Part shown: positions 38,963 through 48,269 of the stretch, piece after piece | Layout of the letters: each line of letters opens with the position of its first letter | Position numbering within the stretch: the stretch's first letter is position 1 | NCBI GenBank assembly: GCA_028714675.1 | Contig: JAQTLV010000003.1 | Coordinates: 124,001-188,000, forward strand | Source of the DNA: Sulfurovaceae bacterium | GTDB lineage: Bacteria > Campylobacterota > Campylobacteria > Campylobacterales > Sulfurovaceae | Direction: 5' to 3' | DNA length: 64,000 nt | The notes under the pieces: model-generated | What the model was told of the DNA's origin: nothing | The model's database searches: none | What the model saw: the letters and a program-made list of their open reading frames with translations, nothing else | Program-made: the position numbers and the translations under genes

Positions 38963-39388
38963 ATGAATAATTTACATATAGTGTGTCCACATTGTTATAA
39001 AACAAACTCAATTCCACCTAAAGAAACCTATATAAAAGCTAATTGTGGAGCATGTAAAAAATCTTTATTGGATACTAAGCCAGTTGTGTTGGATATGAGT
39101 AATTTTGATAGCTTTATAACAAATAATGACATACCAGTAGTTGTTGATTTTTGGGCACCATGGTGTGGCCCATGTCGCATGATGGCACCAACTTTTGAAG
39201 AGGTGGCAAAAAAGTTTCCTCTTAAAATACGATTTGCAAAACTCAATACTGAAGATTTTGGTTCTATTTCAAGTAAATATAACATTAGCGGTATTCCAAC
39301 TATGATACTCTTTAAAAATGGTAAAGAGCATAAAAGAATTTCTGGAGCACTAGATGCACAATCGATGATACAATGGCTTAGTTCATAA
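38963..39388 (+). CDS. trxC: Thioredoxin 2 (TrxC type)
   Basis: 141-residue thioredoxin with an N-terminal zinc ribbon (Cys8/Cys11 and Cys28/Cys31) and active site WCGPC at 67-71, followed by the cis-Pro segment GIPTMILFKNG. This domain order is diagnostic of thioredoxin 2. Reduces cytoplasmic disulfides, often under oxidative stress. RBS AAAGGA. Confidence 0.95.
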   Translation: MNNLHIVCPHCYKTNSIPPKETYIKANCGACKKSLLDTKPVVLDMSNFDSFITNNDIPVVVDFWAPWCGPCRMMAPTFEEVAKKFPLKIRFAKLNTEDFGSISSKYNISGIPTMILFKNGKEHKRISGALDAQSMIQWLSS

Positions 39389-39485
39389 AAGCACAAAATT
39401 TACATAGATAATTTAAATAAAGTTAGCAGAGTTTATAAGCTCTATGGTATAATCTAAACAATTTATTTTATAAGGATTTGAACTC

Positions 39486-40721
39486 ATGGAGTCGTTTCTA
39501 AAAGATGCCAAAAATTCAGCCAACAAAGTCGCTACACTTACGCCAAAAGACAAAAGTAGAATTTTAAACGATATGGCAGATGCCCTTTTATCCAACGCAA
39601 AAAGGATAATTGTTGAAAATCAAAAAGATTTAGATTCTGCTGCTTCTTGCGGACTTAGTAGTGCCATGATTGATAGACTTCTTCTTGATGAAAAAAGAGT
39701 AAATGCTATGGCAAATTCTCTTAGGGAGATAGCATCACTAAAAGAGCCAGTCGGAAGAGTGTTAGAGGGATGGGTAAATGAAGATAACCTTCGTATAGAA
39801 AAAGTCAGCGTTCCTATCGGGGTTGTGGCAGTTATTTACGAATCTCGTCCAAATGTTACAAGTGATGTTGGAGCATTGTGTTTTAAAAGTGGTAACGTAG
39901 CAATACTAAAAGGCGGAAAAGAGGCAGAGTATTCAAACAAAATCATAGCAACAATTTTAGGTGAAGTTTTGGTGGAAAATAATTTACCAAAAGAGATTAT
40001 TTCTTTACTTCCAGATAGTAGTAGAGAAGGTGTTGCAAAGCTAATTAAAATGGATAAATATGTAGATTTAGTTGTGCCTAGAGGCGGTGAAGAACTTATA
40101 AAGTATATCTCGGCAAATTCAACAATTCCAGTAGTTAAGCATGATAAAGGACTTTGCCATACATATATTCATAATGATGCTGATCATAAAAAAGCTATCG
40201 ACATAGCTATAAATGCAAAATGCCATAGACCTGGAGTTTGTAATGCCATGGAGACACTCATCATAGATAAAAAAATAGCTCCAGATATTTTACCAAAGCT
40301 AGCAGAAGCTTTTAATGTTAAGGGAACACTTTTAAAAGGTGATCCTGAAATTATTGAAATTATCAAAATGGAGTTAGCAACTGAAGCTGATTTTGATACC
40401 GAGTATCTTGCAAATACACTTAATATCAAAATGGTGAATGATGTAGAAGAAGCAATAGCACACATTAGACGATTTGGTTCTGCTCATTCTGAAGCCATTG
40501 TGACAGAAAATTATACTATTGCTGAGTATTTTTTAAATCAAGTGGATGCTGCTTGTGTATATGTAAATGCAAGTACAAGATTTACTGATGGTGGTGTGTT
40601 CGGTTTTGGAGCTGAAGTTGGAATATCAACCAACAAACTTCACGCTAGAGGACCGATGGGTATCAATGAATTAACTACATATAAATATAAAATTTATGGA
40701 GATGGTCAAATTCGTGCATAA
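39486..40721 (+). CDS. proA: Glutamate-5-semialdehyde dehydrogenase
   Basis: NADPH-dependent reduction of gamma-glutamyl phosphate in proline synthesis. IGVVAVIYESRPNVTSDVGALCFKSGNVAILKGGKEA, the catalytic-cysteine block CHRPGVCNAMETL and RFGSAHSEAIVTEN...VDAACVYVNASTRFTDGG...ELTTYKY are present; 411 residues. ProB is not adjacent. RBS AAGGA. Confidence 0.96.
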   Translation: MESFLKDAKNSANKVATLTPKDKSRILNDMADALLSNAKRIIVENQKDLDSAASCGLSSAMIDRLLLDEKRVNAMANSLREIASLKEPVGRVLEGWVNEDNLRIEKVSVPIGVVAVIYESRPNVTSDVGALCFKSGNVAILKGGKEAEYSNKIIATILGEVLVENNLPKEIISLLPDSSREGVAKLIKMDKYVDLVVPRGGEELIKYISANSTIPVVKHDKGLCHTYIHNDADHKKAIDIAINAKCHRPGVCNAMETLIIDKKIAPDILPKLAEAFNVKGTLLKGDPEIIEIIKMELATEADFDTEYLANTLNIKMVNDVEEAIAHIRRFGSAHSEAIVTENYTIAEYFLNQVDAACVYVNASTRFTDGGVFGFGAEVGISTNKLHARGPMGINELTTYKYKIYGDGQIRA

Positions 40722-40781
40722 CACCACAAATAATTCACATTTTTTTGGGACACTAAAGAATATTTTTATAGGCAGATTTTG

Positions 40782-42518
40782 ATGCGATATATTTTTTTGA
40801 TTGGTATTGTTTTGTCAACAACTTGCATAGCTGAACAAAAAAATGAAATGGTATTTAAAACTGTAGAGATATTAGGAAACAAAAATATAGAGACAGAATC
40901 TGTGGAAGATGCTCTTGATATCTCTAGAGGTAGTATGCTTGCTTTTTGGAAAGATAAAACTCCAAAAATAAATTCAAGACTCATTAAAACTTTACCAGAA
41001 ACTCTTAAGAGCTTTTATGAATCAGAAGGATTTTATGATGCTACTTTTATGATAGGTGAAAACAATAGCTCCATTAGAATTTTAGTAGATGAAAAAGAGC
41101 CCATAAAGCTAGAAAGTGTTGCCGTAACAAGTGATTTTGATATTTCTGACTTTGTTTATAACAAAGAAAATAGTGTTTTTAAATCAAAAGAGTTTATTGA
41201 AAGTAAAAAGGAAATCGTTGATAAATTATTAAATAATGGCTATTGTAGTTATGATTTAGATGCAAAAGCTTATATTGATCTCGAAAAACATAGGGCAGAT
41301 TTGGTTTATAATCTAAAAAAAGGTGATATATGTACTTTTGGAGAAACAACAATAAAAGGAGCCCAAGGGATAAATGATAGTGTCATTTTATCTCGCGTAG
41401 AAGCATTGAATGGTCAGCAATTTAACACACAAAGAGTAAAAGATACATATCAAAGAATAGAAGATCTTGATGCATTTGATACAATACTTGTTAATGCTGA
41501 TAGAAAAATTTATAATGTTGTTCCTATAGACATAACACTAAAAAATGTGGAAAATCCGTATTATTTTAGTGGTGGTATAGGTTATGATAGTTTTGCTGGT
41601 ATGAAACTTGAAGCACAGTTGGTAAAGAGGAACTTTTTTGATAATGCACAAAAGCTAACATTAACTGGAAAATATTCCATGAAAGATAAAGTTTTGAGTG
41701 CTGATTTTTTTAAGCCCGCTCTTTTTTACTATGATGGATATTATTTAGATTTTGGGCTAAATACAGGATATTCGGATACTGAATTTGAAGGTTTTGGTGA
41801 AGAAAAAGAGTACATAAAAGGTTTTCTTGTTTATCAATTTGATAGACTGCTTATCAAAAGTGGCATAGGTTTAGAAAATATAAATATTTATGATTTAGGT
41901 ACGATTGAGCCTGGTGTTACCTATGGAACTTATGTTTTGAATTATCCATTTTTACAAGTTGTCTATGATGCTAGAGATGATAGATTGAATCCAAAAAATG
42001 GTTATTATTTTTCTGGATATGCAGAATATGGTATGCCATACAATACAGATGCAAGTGACTATACAAAATTTGAACTAGAAGCAAGAGGCATTTATACACA
42101 CAAAGATATAACATTTTCTGCTGTTGGGAAAATAGGAGCAGTAGAGGAAATATCTGGACATGTTCCAGAATCAAAGTTATTTTTTGGCGGAGGTATGTTT
42201 AGCAATCGTGCATATGGGTATAATCAGTTAGGAGTTATAACTTCTCCAACAGAATTTTTAACAAGTGGTGCTTTGAGTATGGCAAATTTATCTTGTGAAA
42301 TTAATTTTCCTATTAATGAGGAAATTTATGGTGCAGTATTTACTGACAATACAATGCTTAGTCAAAATAGTTATGATTTCAATGGTGAAATAATATCTTC
42401 AGCTGGTATAGGAGTTAGGTATATTACGCCAGTTGGTCCACTTAAAATTGATATAGGCTCAAATATAAATGATGTTTCACAATTTAGTATTCAATTTCAA
42501 CTAGGGCAATCATTTTGA
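40782..42518 (+). CDS. tamA: TamA/Omp85-family outer-membrane protein
   Basis: Outer-membrane beta-barrel of the Omp85 superfamily. Signal peptide about 1-17, three POTRA-like domains (VEILGNKNIETESVEDAL; LESVAVTSDFDISDF; ETTIKGAQGINDSVILSRVEALNGQQFNTQRVKDTYQRIEDL) and a 16-strand barrel with VYDARDDRLNPKNGYYFSGYAEYG and GGGMFSNRAYGY, ending in F. 578 residues, TamA size. A TTG at 40779 directly before the ATG is the alternative start. Overlaps tamB, its inner-membrane-anchored partner. Confidence 0.93.
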   Translation: MRYIFLIGIVLSTTCIAEQKNEMVFKTVEILGNKNIETESVEDALDISRGSMLAFWKDKTPKINSRLIKTLPETLKSFYESEGFYDATFMIGENNSSIRILVDEKEPIKLESVAVTSDFDISDFVYNKENSVFKSKEFIESKKEIVDKLLNNGYCSYDLDAKAYIDLEKHRADLVYNLKKGDICTFGETTIKGAQGINDSVILSRVEALNGQQFNTQRVKDTYQRIEDLDAFDTILVNADRKIYNVVPIDITLKNVENPYYFSGGIGYDSFAGMKLEAQLVKRNFFDNAQKLTLTGKYSMKDKVLSADFFKPALFYYDGYYLDFGLNTGYSDTEFEGFGEEKEYIKGFLVYQFDRLLIKSGIGLENINIYDLGTIEPGVTYGTYVLNYPFLQVVYDARDDRLNPKNGYYFSGYAEYGMPYNTDASDYTKFELEARGIYTHKDITFSAVGKIGAVEEISGHVPESKLFFGGGMFSNRAYGYNQLGVITSPTEFLTSGALSMANLSCEINFPINEEIYGAVFTDNTMLSQNSYDFNGEIISSAGIGVRYITPVGPLKIDIGSNINDVSQFSIQFQLGQSF

Positions 42519-45373
42519 AAAAGCTTCTTTTTTTATTCATGATAGCGATTGTCTCCATAACAGTTATAGCTACTATTTTGGTAAACACTCCTGTATTTAT
42601 AAAAAATGTTACACATGATTTTTTGCAAGAACACAATATAACATACAAAAAGATTGACGGGGATGTATTGCAAGGTGTTAGTTTTTATGATGTTAAATAC
42701 AATAAAAAACCCATAACTACAAAGTTGCAACTTTTTTGGAGTCCCCTTTCTTTGGTTGAAAAAAAAATTGTGATACACAAAGTCAATATTGAAGATCTCA
42801 ATATTACAAATTTAACAAAATTAGCCAAATCGTTTAAAAGTGATAATAATAAAACTACGCAAAAGTTAGATTTGACATTTGTTTTGCAAAAAGCAAATAT
42901 AACTACAACAAAATATTCATATAAACATTATGTATTTAATTCAATGAAAGCAGAGTTGTCAAATATTTCATATAATATATATGATAACAAATTCAACTCT
43001 GGAGAAATTAACTACACAGTAGATTTAAACTATGGTAAAATTAATCTGTATGCCAAGGTGGTTGGAGATTTTGAATTCAAAGGAAAGGGAAACCTTAGTG
43101 TTAATCAGACTTTTTATGATAGATATCATGTTCCTTTAATTGCTTCGAATGCAGGTAATGCAAATATTAGTGAATTTAATGTTTCAAAAACAGGCTTTAC
43201 TATATTAGCCGACACCAAAGGCAACAATATATTTAAGGATTTAAATGCCACAAATAATCTTGATGCTCTGCAAGTAAACTCAAAAATAAGCTATAACTGG
43301 AAAACGAAAAATGTTATCATTGATTCAAATGCAATCGCGAAAAGTTATTATGCACCAATATTGAAAATAACAAATTATGTTGTTGTTGATAAAGATAGAA
43401 AAACAGTATATAGCGGAACTGTTAAAGCAGATAAAATAACTTCTCTTAATCCAAAATTAATTCAAATATTAACCTCTCCAAAAGCAGTATTTAAAGGAAA
43501 AGAAAAGAGCCTAAGTGTTGCTTTGGATACGAAAGATTTCAAAGGAATATTTACAACCAATGATTTTCAAACAGGCTTGCTAAAAGCAAGCTCTAAAAGG
43601 CAAATTTATATAAAAGATTTTTTATATTTACCAAAAAGCTTAGAGGCATCTACTGGAGATATTGAGATAACTGTGCCAACTACTTTTAAAAAACCATTTT
43701 TTAAAGATTTCGATGCTATTGTAAAATCTGATTTAGTAAATTTGAATGGAAAAGTTACAAATGATAAGGGCATTTGGACCATAGACACGAAAGTAGCTTC
43801 TGTGCCTACAAGCTCTATTCTAAAAAAAGATTATAGTTTTGTAAAATGGGACTCTTTTATAGATTCAAATATCATGTTGGTTATAAAAAATGATATTACA
43901 AATATAAATATAAAGTCTAAAGATTTGGTATCAAGTGTAGATTATTCGAGTTCAACTAATGCTATAAATGGTACTTTTTCATTGTCTGGAATTTCTGGTA
44001 GTATCGATGGCAATACAAAAGGAAATATTTTAGTAAAATCAAATAGTAGCGATATGCAAAGTTCGCTAAATTCATTATCAAAATATTTAGATTTTACGCC
44101 ACCTCTTATGAGTGGGGATGGTAAATTTGATTTGATTATAGATTCAAATGGAAAAACAAACTTAACATTAAATTCTTCTAGTATTCTTTTGGGCGATAAG
44201 TCAAGATATGCAAAACCAATAACAGATATAAAAGCCCAACTAACTATGGATGGAAACAAAATTACAATAGATGGATATAGCTTTTTATATGATAAATTAC
44301 AATTTTTTGCCACAAAACAATCTATTATTAATTTTAGCAATGGAATTTTAGACTTTAATTCTTTGTGGGTAAATGACCAGCTATTTGCAAATGGAAAGTA
44401 TGATATAAAAACAAAAAATGGTGATTTTTCAATCAATGGAAAAAATATTTTTATATCTCATGAATATGCGACAGTAAAGCTAAATGCAGATTTAAAAGCC
44501 AATATTAAAAATAATGCAATAAATTTAAATGGAAATCTTGTTGTGCTAGAAGGAGATATACTCTATTATCTCGGTCAAAAAACATTTCCAACGGACAGTG
44601 ATATTATAATACTTCAAGAGGAAAAGCAAAAAACCCCATCACCATTGATTGATAATCTTTCAATGTCCTTGAAGATACACACACTTAAACCACTTAGATA
44701 TAAACAAAGAAACTCTAGTTTTCAAGTAAATTTAGACTTGGGTGTTGAAAAGGTTGCTGGTGAATCAATACTAGTTGTTGGAGGTGCTAAAATTTTGCAA
44801 GGCGGATACTATTTTTATGAAGATAAAAAATTTGCTTTACAACCAAGCGGCATCTATTTTACTGGTGATGTTAATAGACCAATGCTAGATATTCAAGCAG
44901 TATACGAAGCACCAAACCATACAATTAGGACAATAGTAACAGGTACACCAGGTAGTCCAATTGTTAATTTTAGTTCAACACCAAAACTTACAAAAGAGCA
45001 GATATTGGCTCTTATAATGTTTGATTCTGAAGTTGAAGCTGATAAATATACCACAGATGAGATGATGAAAATGATGGGAGGAGCTGTTGCCAAATCACTC
45101 CTTTCTAATATGGGAATAAGTTTTGATCATTTGGTTTTTGGATCAAACAATAGTGTAGAAGTAGGAAAAAAAATAAATAGAAGAACTACATTGATATATG
45201 CAAATGATGAAGTATCGAAAGCAAAATTACGATATGAATTCAATCCAAGCATAGATGGTGAACTAAGTGTTAGTAAAAAGTCAACTAGTGCTGATATAAT
45301 CTATAAAAAAGAATTTAAAAATTTCAAAGATTTATTTAATAGGCCAAAAAAAGATAGCAATACAACACACTAA
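42515..45373 (+). CDS. tamB: TamB-family translocation/assembly module protein
   Basis: 952 residues: one N-terminal signal-anchor helix, then a long beta-rich periplasmic bridge of the AsmA-like/TamB type, and the family C-terminal domain (LNGNLVVLEGDILYYLG, GGAKILQGGYYFYEDKKFALQPSGIYFTGDVNRPMLDIQAVYEA, LTKEQILALIMF). Thought to span the periplasm for phospholipid transport or barrel assembly with TamA. Start TTG overlaps the tamA stop. Convergent with nspC. Confidence 0.93.
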   Translation: MKKLLFLFMIAIVSITVIATILVNTPVFIKNVTHDFLQEHNITYKKIDGDVLQGVSFYDVKYNKKPITTKLQLFWSPLSLVEKKIVIHKVNIEDLNITNLTKLAKSFKSDNNKTTQKLDLTFVLQKANITTTKYSYKHYVFNSMKAELSNISYNIYDNKFNSGEINYTVDLNYGKINLYAKVVGDFEFKGKGNLSVNQTFYDRYHVPLIASNAGNANISEFNVSKTGFTILADTKGNNIFKDLNATNNLDALQVNSKISYNWKTKNVIIDSNAIAKSYYAPILKITNYVVVDKDRKTVYSGTVKADKITSLNPKLIQILTSPKAVFKGKEKSLSVALDTKDFKGIFTTNDFQTGLLKASSKRQIYIKDFLYLPKSLEASTGDIEITVPTTFKKPFFKDFDAIVKSDLVNLNGKVTNDKGIWTIDTKVASVPTSSILKKDYSFVKWDSFIDSNIMLVIKNDITNINIKSKDLVSSVDYSSSTNAINGTFSLSGISGSIDGNTKGNILVKSNSSDMQSSLNSLSKYLDFTPPLMSGDGKFDLIIDSNGKTNLTLNSSSILLGDKSRYAKPITDIKAQLTMDGNKITIDGYSFLYDKLQFFATKQSIINFSNGILDFNSLWVNDQLFANGKYDIKTKNGDFSINGKNIFISHEYATVKLNADLKANIKNNAINLNGNLVVLEGDILYYLGQKTFPTDSDIIILQEEKQKTPSPLIDNLSMSLKIHTLKPLRYKQRNSSFQVNLDLGVEKVAGESILVVGGAKILQGGYYFYEDKKFALQPSGIYFTGDVNRPMLDIQAVYEAPNHTIRTIVTGTPGSPIVNFSSTPKLTKEQILALIMFDSEVEADKYTTDEMMKMMGGAVAKSLLSNMGISFDHLVFGSNNSVEVGKKINRRTTLIYANDEVSKAKLRYEFNPSIDGELSVSKKSTSADIIYKKEFKNFKDLFNRPKKDSNTTH

Positions 45374-45374
45374 A

Positions 45375-46520
45375 TTATGATAATCTATTTTTAAAATCGC
45401 TGTATTTAAATTCTTTTATTATGTCTATACTTCCATCCATTCTTTGTATGGCAATTGAAGGAAGAGGTATGCCATTAAATGTTGTAGCTTTTACCATGGT
45501 ATAGTGCATTTGGTCCTCAAAAATAACTTTATCGCCAATTTTTAAAGGTTGATCAAAACTATAATCTCCCATAATGTCACCAGCCAAACAAGTATTGCCA
45601 CCTAGTCTATATGTATATGCTTTTTCGCCCGCTAAACCAGAATTTCTTACATCAGATCGGTATGGCATAAGTATGGTATCAGGCATATGCGCTTCTGCCG
45701 ATGTGTCAAGAATAGCTATATCTATACCATTATTAATTACATCAAGCACGGTAGAGTATAGTGCTCCTGTTTGCCAACCAACAGCTTCTCCAGGTTCTAG
45801 ATAAATTTCTATATCGTTATATTTGGCTTTGAAATCTTTTATTAGATTTATGAGTTTTTTTACATTATAATCAACTCTTGTTATGTGATGACCACCACCA
45901 AAATTAACCCACTTTAATTTAGGTATAAATTTTCCAAATTTATCTTCAAAGTTTTTTAAAACTCCCTCAAGAGCTGAACTATCTTGTTCGCAAAGTGCAT
46001 GAAAATGTAAGCCATCACAATATTCCAATATACTCTCATCAAAATTTGCTTTTGTAGTACCCAATCTAGAATAAGCACCACATGGATTATACATTTCTGT
46101 TGGAGATTCTGAATACTCAGGGTTAACTCTAAGCCCAAGTGATATTGTAGGATTTACTTCAAGAGCTATTTTTGCAAATTTATGAAATTGATTTGGCGTG
46201 TTAAAAACTAAGTGATGAGAAATTTTTGCAACCTCTTTTATGTCATCATCCTTGAAAGCTGGAGAATAAGTATGCACCTCTTTTTCAAACTCTTCAGATG
46301 CAAGTTTTGCTTCATGTAGCCCACTTGCACAACACCCATCAAGTGTTGGGCGTATGATATCAAAACTTTTCCATAGTGCATAGCCCTTTAATGCCAATAA
46401 TATTTTTGCCCCACTTTCTTTCTTTACTTGTTGTAAAATTTCCATATTTTTACGAAGTTTGCTCTCATCTAAGAGCCAACATGGAGACGGCAAATTATTT
46501 ATATCACTTATCTTTTTCAT
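45375..46520 (-). CDS. nspC: Carboxynorspermidine/carboxyspermidine decarboxylase
   Basis: PLP enzyme of the alanine-racemase-fold decarboxylase family that completes the carboxyspermidine route to spermidine/norspermidine. Lys of LLALKGYALW binds PLP; WVNFGGGHHITR, YLEPGEAVGWQ and LGGNTCLAGD are the other family blocks. 381 residues. This polyamine route is characteristic of Campylobacterota. Single gene. Confidence 0.95.
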   Translation of the reverse strand: MKKISDINNLPSPCWLLDESKLRKNMEILQQVKKESGAKILLALKGYALWKSFDIIRPTLDGCCASGLHEAKLASEEFEKEVHTYSPAFKDDDIKEVAKISHHLVFNTPNQFHKFAKIALEVNPTISLGLRVNPEYSESPTEMYNPCGAYSRLGTTKANFDESILEYCDGLHFHALCEQDSSALEGVLKNFEDKFGKFIPKLKWVNFGGGHHITRVDYNVKKLINLIKDFKAKYNDIEIYLEPGEAVGWQTGALYSTVLDVINNGIDIAILDTSAEAHMPDTILMPYRSDVRNSGLAGEKAYTYRLGGNTCLAGDIMGDYSFDQPLKIGDKVIFEDQMHYTMVKATTFNGIPLPSIAIQRMDGSIDIIKEFKYSDFKNRLS

Positions 46521-46659
46521 AGATGAATTATAGCATTTAAGCCTTATTATTTTTTATAAAAATATTTATGCAATATTCTGATTAAAAAATAATCATATGT
46601 TGTTATATCTTAAAATTTAATTTTGTGTATAATTTTGTAATTACATAAAAGGGGATTTG

Positions 46660-47082
46660 ATGATTAAAGTTACTCCAATAGATGAAGAGTATATTTTTGA
46701 AGATGGATTGATAGTAAGTTCTACGGATTTAAAAGGTATTGTAACTTATGCCAATAGAAAGTTTTGTGAAATAGCAGGATACACAAAAGAAGAGCTTATA
46801 GGATCCAACCATAACATTATTAGACATCCAGATATGCCTCGTGTGGCATTTGAGGATTTATGGAGTAAAATTCGCAATGGACAAGAATGGGAAGGTGTAG
46901 TTAAGAATTTAAGACAAGATGGGAAATATTATTGGGTACATACCTTTATAACCCCAATCAAAGATGAAGATAGGGTTATAGGATATAGTGCTGCTAGAAC
47001 ACCAGCAACCAAAGAAGAATTGGAAGTTGCACAATCTTTATATAAGAATCTTTTACAACAACAAGAAAAAAAAATTTATTAA
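46660..47082 (+). CDS. PAS-domain protein, CetB/Aer-like (copy 1)
   Basis: A 140-residue protein that is essentially one PAS domain with the energy-taxis signature EEYIFEDGLIVSSTDLKGIVTYANRKFCEIAGYTKEELIGSNHNIIRHPDMP, as in the N-terminus of Aer and the stand-alone CetB of Campylobacter, where it binds FAD and pairs with a membrane transducer. No TM, HAMP or MCP domain. ATG at 46660 chosen; a TTG just before is possible. RBS AAAGGGG. About three quarters identical by eye to the next gene. No transducer partner is in the window. Confidence 0.9.
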   Translation: MIKVTPIDEEYIFEDGLIVSSTDLKGIVTYANRKFCEIAGYTKEELIGSNHNIIRHPDMPRVAFEDLWSKIRNGQEWEGVVKNLRQDGKYYWVHTFITPIKDEDRVIGYSAARTPATKEELEVAQSLYKNLLQQQEKKIY

Positions 47083-47177
47083 TAGAATAGACACACTTAT
47101 TTAATAAAATATATTTTTTATATAACATTGGGATATAATAGTGAAATTAATATGTAAATTTCACAAAAGGATAAAGT

Positions 47178-47612
47178 ATGCCCAAAGTTATTCCAATAAA
47201 TGAAGAGTATTATTTTAAAGATGGATTAATTATAAGTTCTACTGATTTAAAAGGTATTGTAACATATGCCAATAGGACATTTTGTGAAATCTCAGGATAT
47301 AGCAAAGAAGAGCTTATAGGAAGTAACCATAATATTATCAGACACCCAGATATGCCCAAAGCTGCTTTTGAAGATTTGTGGGATACTATTAGTTTGGGAA
47401 GAGATTGGGAAGGTGTTGTAAAAAATTTAAGAAAAGATGGAAGATATTATTGGGTTTATACGTTTATCACTCCAATAAAAAATGGAGACAGCATCGTAGG
47501 ATATAGTGCTACTAGAAGGCCTACCAAAAAAGATGAATTAGAAAAGGCCATAGCTATATACAGTGATCTTTTGGCCAAAGAGTTAAGCGAAAGCTATACA
47601 GTTAAACTGTAA
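47178..47612 (+). CDS. PAS-domain protein, CetB/Aer-like (copy 2)
   Basis: 144 residues, a close paralogue of the preceding PAS protein: EEYYFKDGLIISSTDLKGIVTYANRTFCEISGYSKEELIGSNHNIIRHPDMP, WEGVVKNLRKDGRYYWVYTFITPIK. Differences cluster in the C-terminal helix (KDELEKAIAIYSDLLAKELSESYTVKL). Has its own RBS (AAAAGGA) and a 95-base upstream gap, so it may be transcribed separately. Probable redox/energy-taxis sensor. Confidence 0.9.
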   Translation: MPKVIPINEEYYFKDGLIISSTDLKGIVTYANRTFCEISGYSKEELIGSNHNIIRHPDMPKAAFEDLWDTISLGRDWEGVVKNLRKDGRYYWVYTFITPIKNGDSIVGYSATRRPTKKDELEKAIAIYSDLLAKELSESYTVKL

Positions 47613-47786
47613 AAGTAAAGTTAATATTTTTTTGTTTTTCACAAAATGATATCTTTGAAGAAAATAGTTTAGATTTTCCTCAAAATGCTTTATTAATCAT
47701 TATCAAAGTCTTGTTTGGATAAAATAATCCGTTTTTAATGCCTTTAACAAATGGGGATTAATCATTTAATAATTTCAAGGATTCGT

Positions 47787-47921
47787 ATGAAAAGAACATA
47801 TCAACCACATAAAACACCTAGAAAAAGAACTCATGGTTTTAGAGCTAGGATGAAGACTAAAAATGGCAGAAAAGTAATTGCTGCTAGAAGAGCTAAGGGT
47901 AGAAAAAGATTAGCTGCATAA
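47787..47921 (+). CDS. rpmH: 50S ribosomal protein L34
   Basis: 44-residue ribosomal protein: [44 protein letters not shown], the complete conserved L34. RBS AAGGA at 47777-47781. First gene of the conserved rpmH-rnpA-yidC-jag-mnmE cluster. Confidence 0.98.
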   Translation: MKRTYQPHKTPRKRTHGFRARMKTKNGRKVIAARRAKGRKRLAA

Positions 47922-48247
47922 AACATTTTGTTCGTATTCGAACAACTAACCAGTTTAATGAGATTTATTCAAAGCCAAACAATGTTTGGCATAACCAGCA
48001 GTTTGTACTTTTTTATAAAGAATCAAAAGAGTATAATGTGGGGTTCGTAGCTGGCAAAAAAGTAGGAAAAGCAGTTCAGAGAAATAGAGCAAAAAGGCTT
48101 ATGAGAGCTTTGTTTATAAAAAATGCTGATTTAATCAAGTCTGGCAATTATATATTCGTAGCAAAGTCAGACATATTGTCCGAGTCATTTTTGAATCTAT
48201 CTAATATCTTTGACAATACTTTGAAGCGAGCCTCATTATTTAAATAA
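47909..48247 (+). CDS. rnpA: Ribonuclease P protein component, non-canonical start
   Basis: Protein subunit of RNase P, which matures tRNA 5' ends. The frame is open from 47903 (after TAG at 47900-47902) and encodes the whole expected Rnp[29 protein letters not shown]...[25 protein letters not shown] with the RNR signature. There is no ATG, GTG or TTG before a GTG at 48038, and starting there would remove the first helix and strand. ATT at 47909, 9 bases after AAGGG, would give 112 residues, the normal size; ATA at 47918 overlaps the rpmH stop. I chose ATT. Frameshift in the source data is another possibility. Confidence 0.75.
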   Translation: MSCIKHFVRIRTTNQFNEIYSKPNNVWHNQQFVLFYKESKEYNVGFVAGKKVGKAVQRNRAKRLMRALFIKNADLIKSGNYIFVAKSDILSESFLNLSNIFDNTLKRASLFK

Positions 48248-48269
48248 TTTCACACAAAGGCAAAACTTA

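Noticed and set aside
47613-47786. Replication origin next to rpmH
   Set aside because: No dnaA or dnaN is adjacent and no cluster of DnaA-box-like nonamers is visible; in Campylobacterota the rpmH cluster is usually not at the origin.
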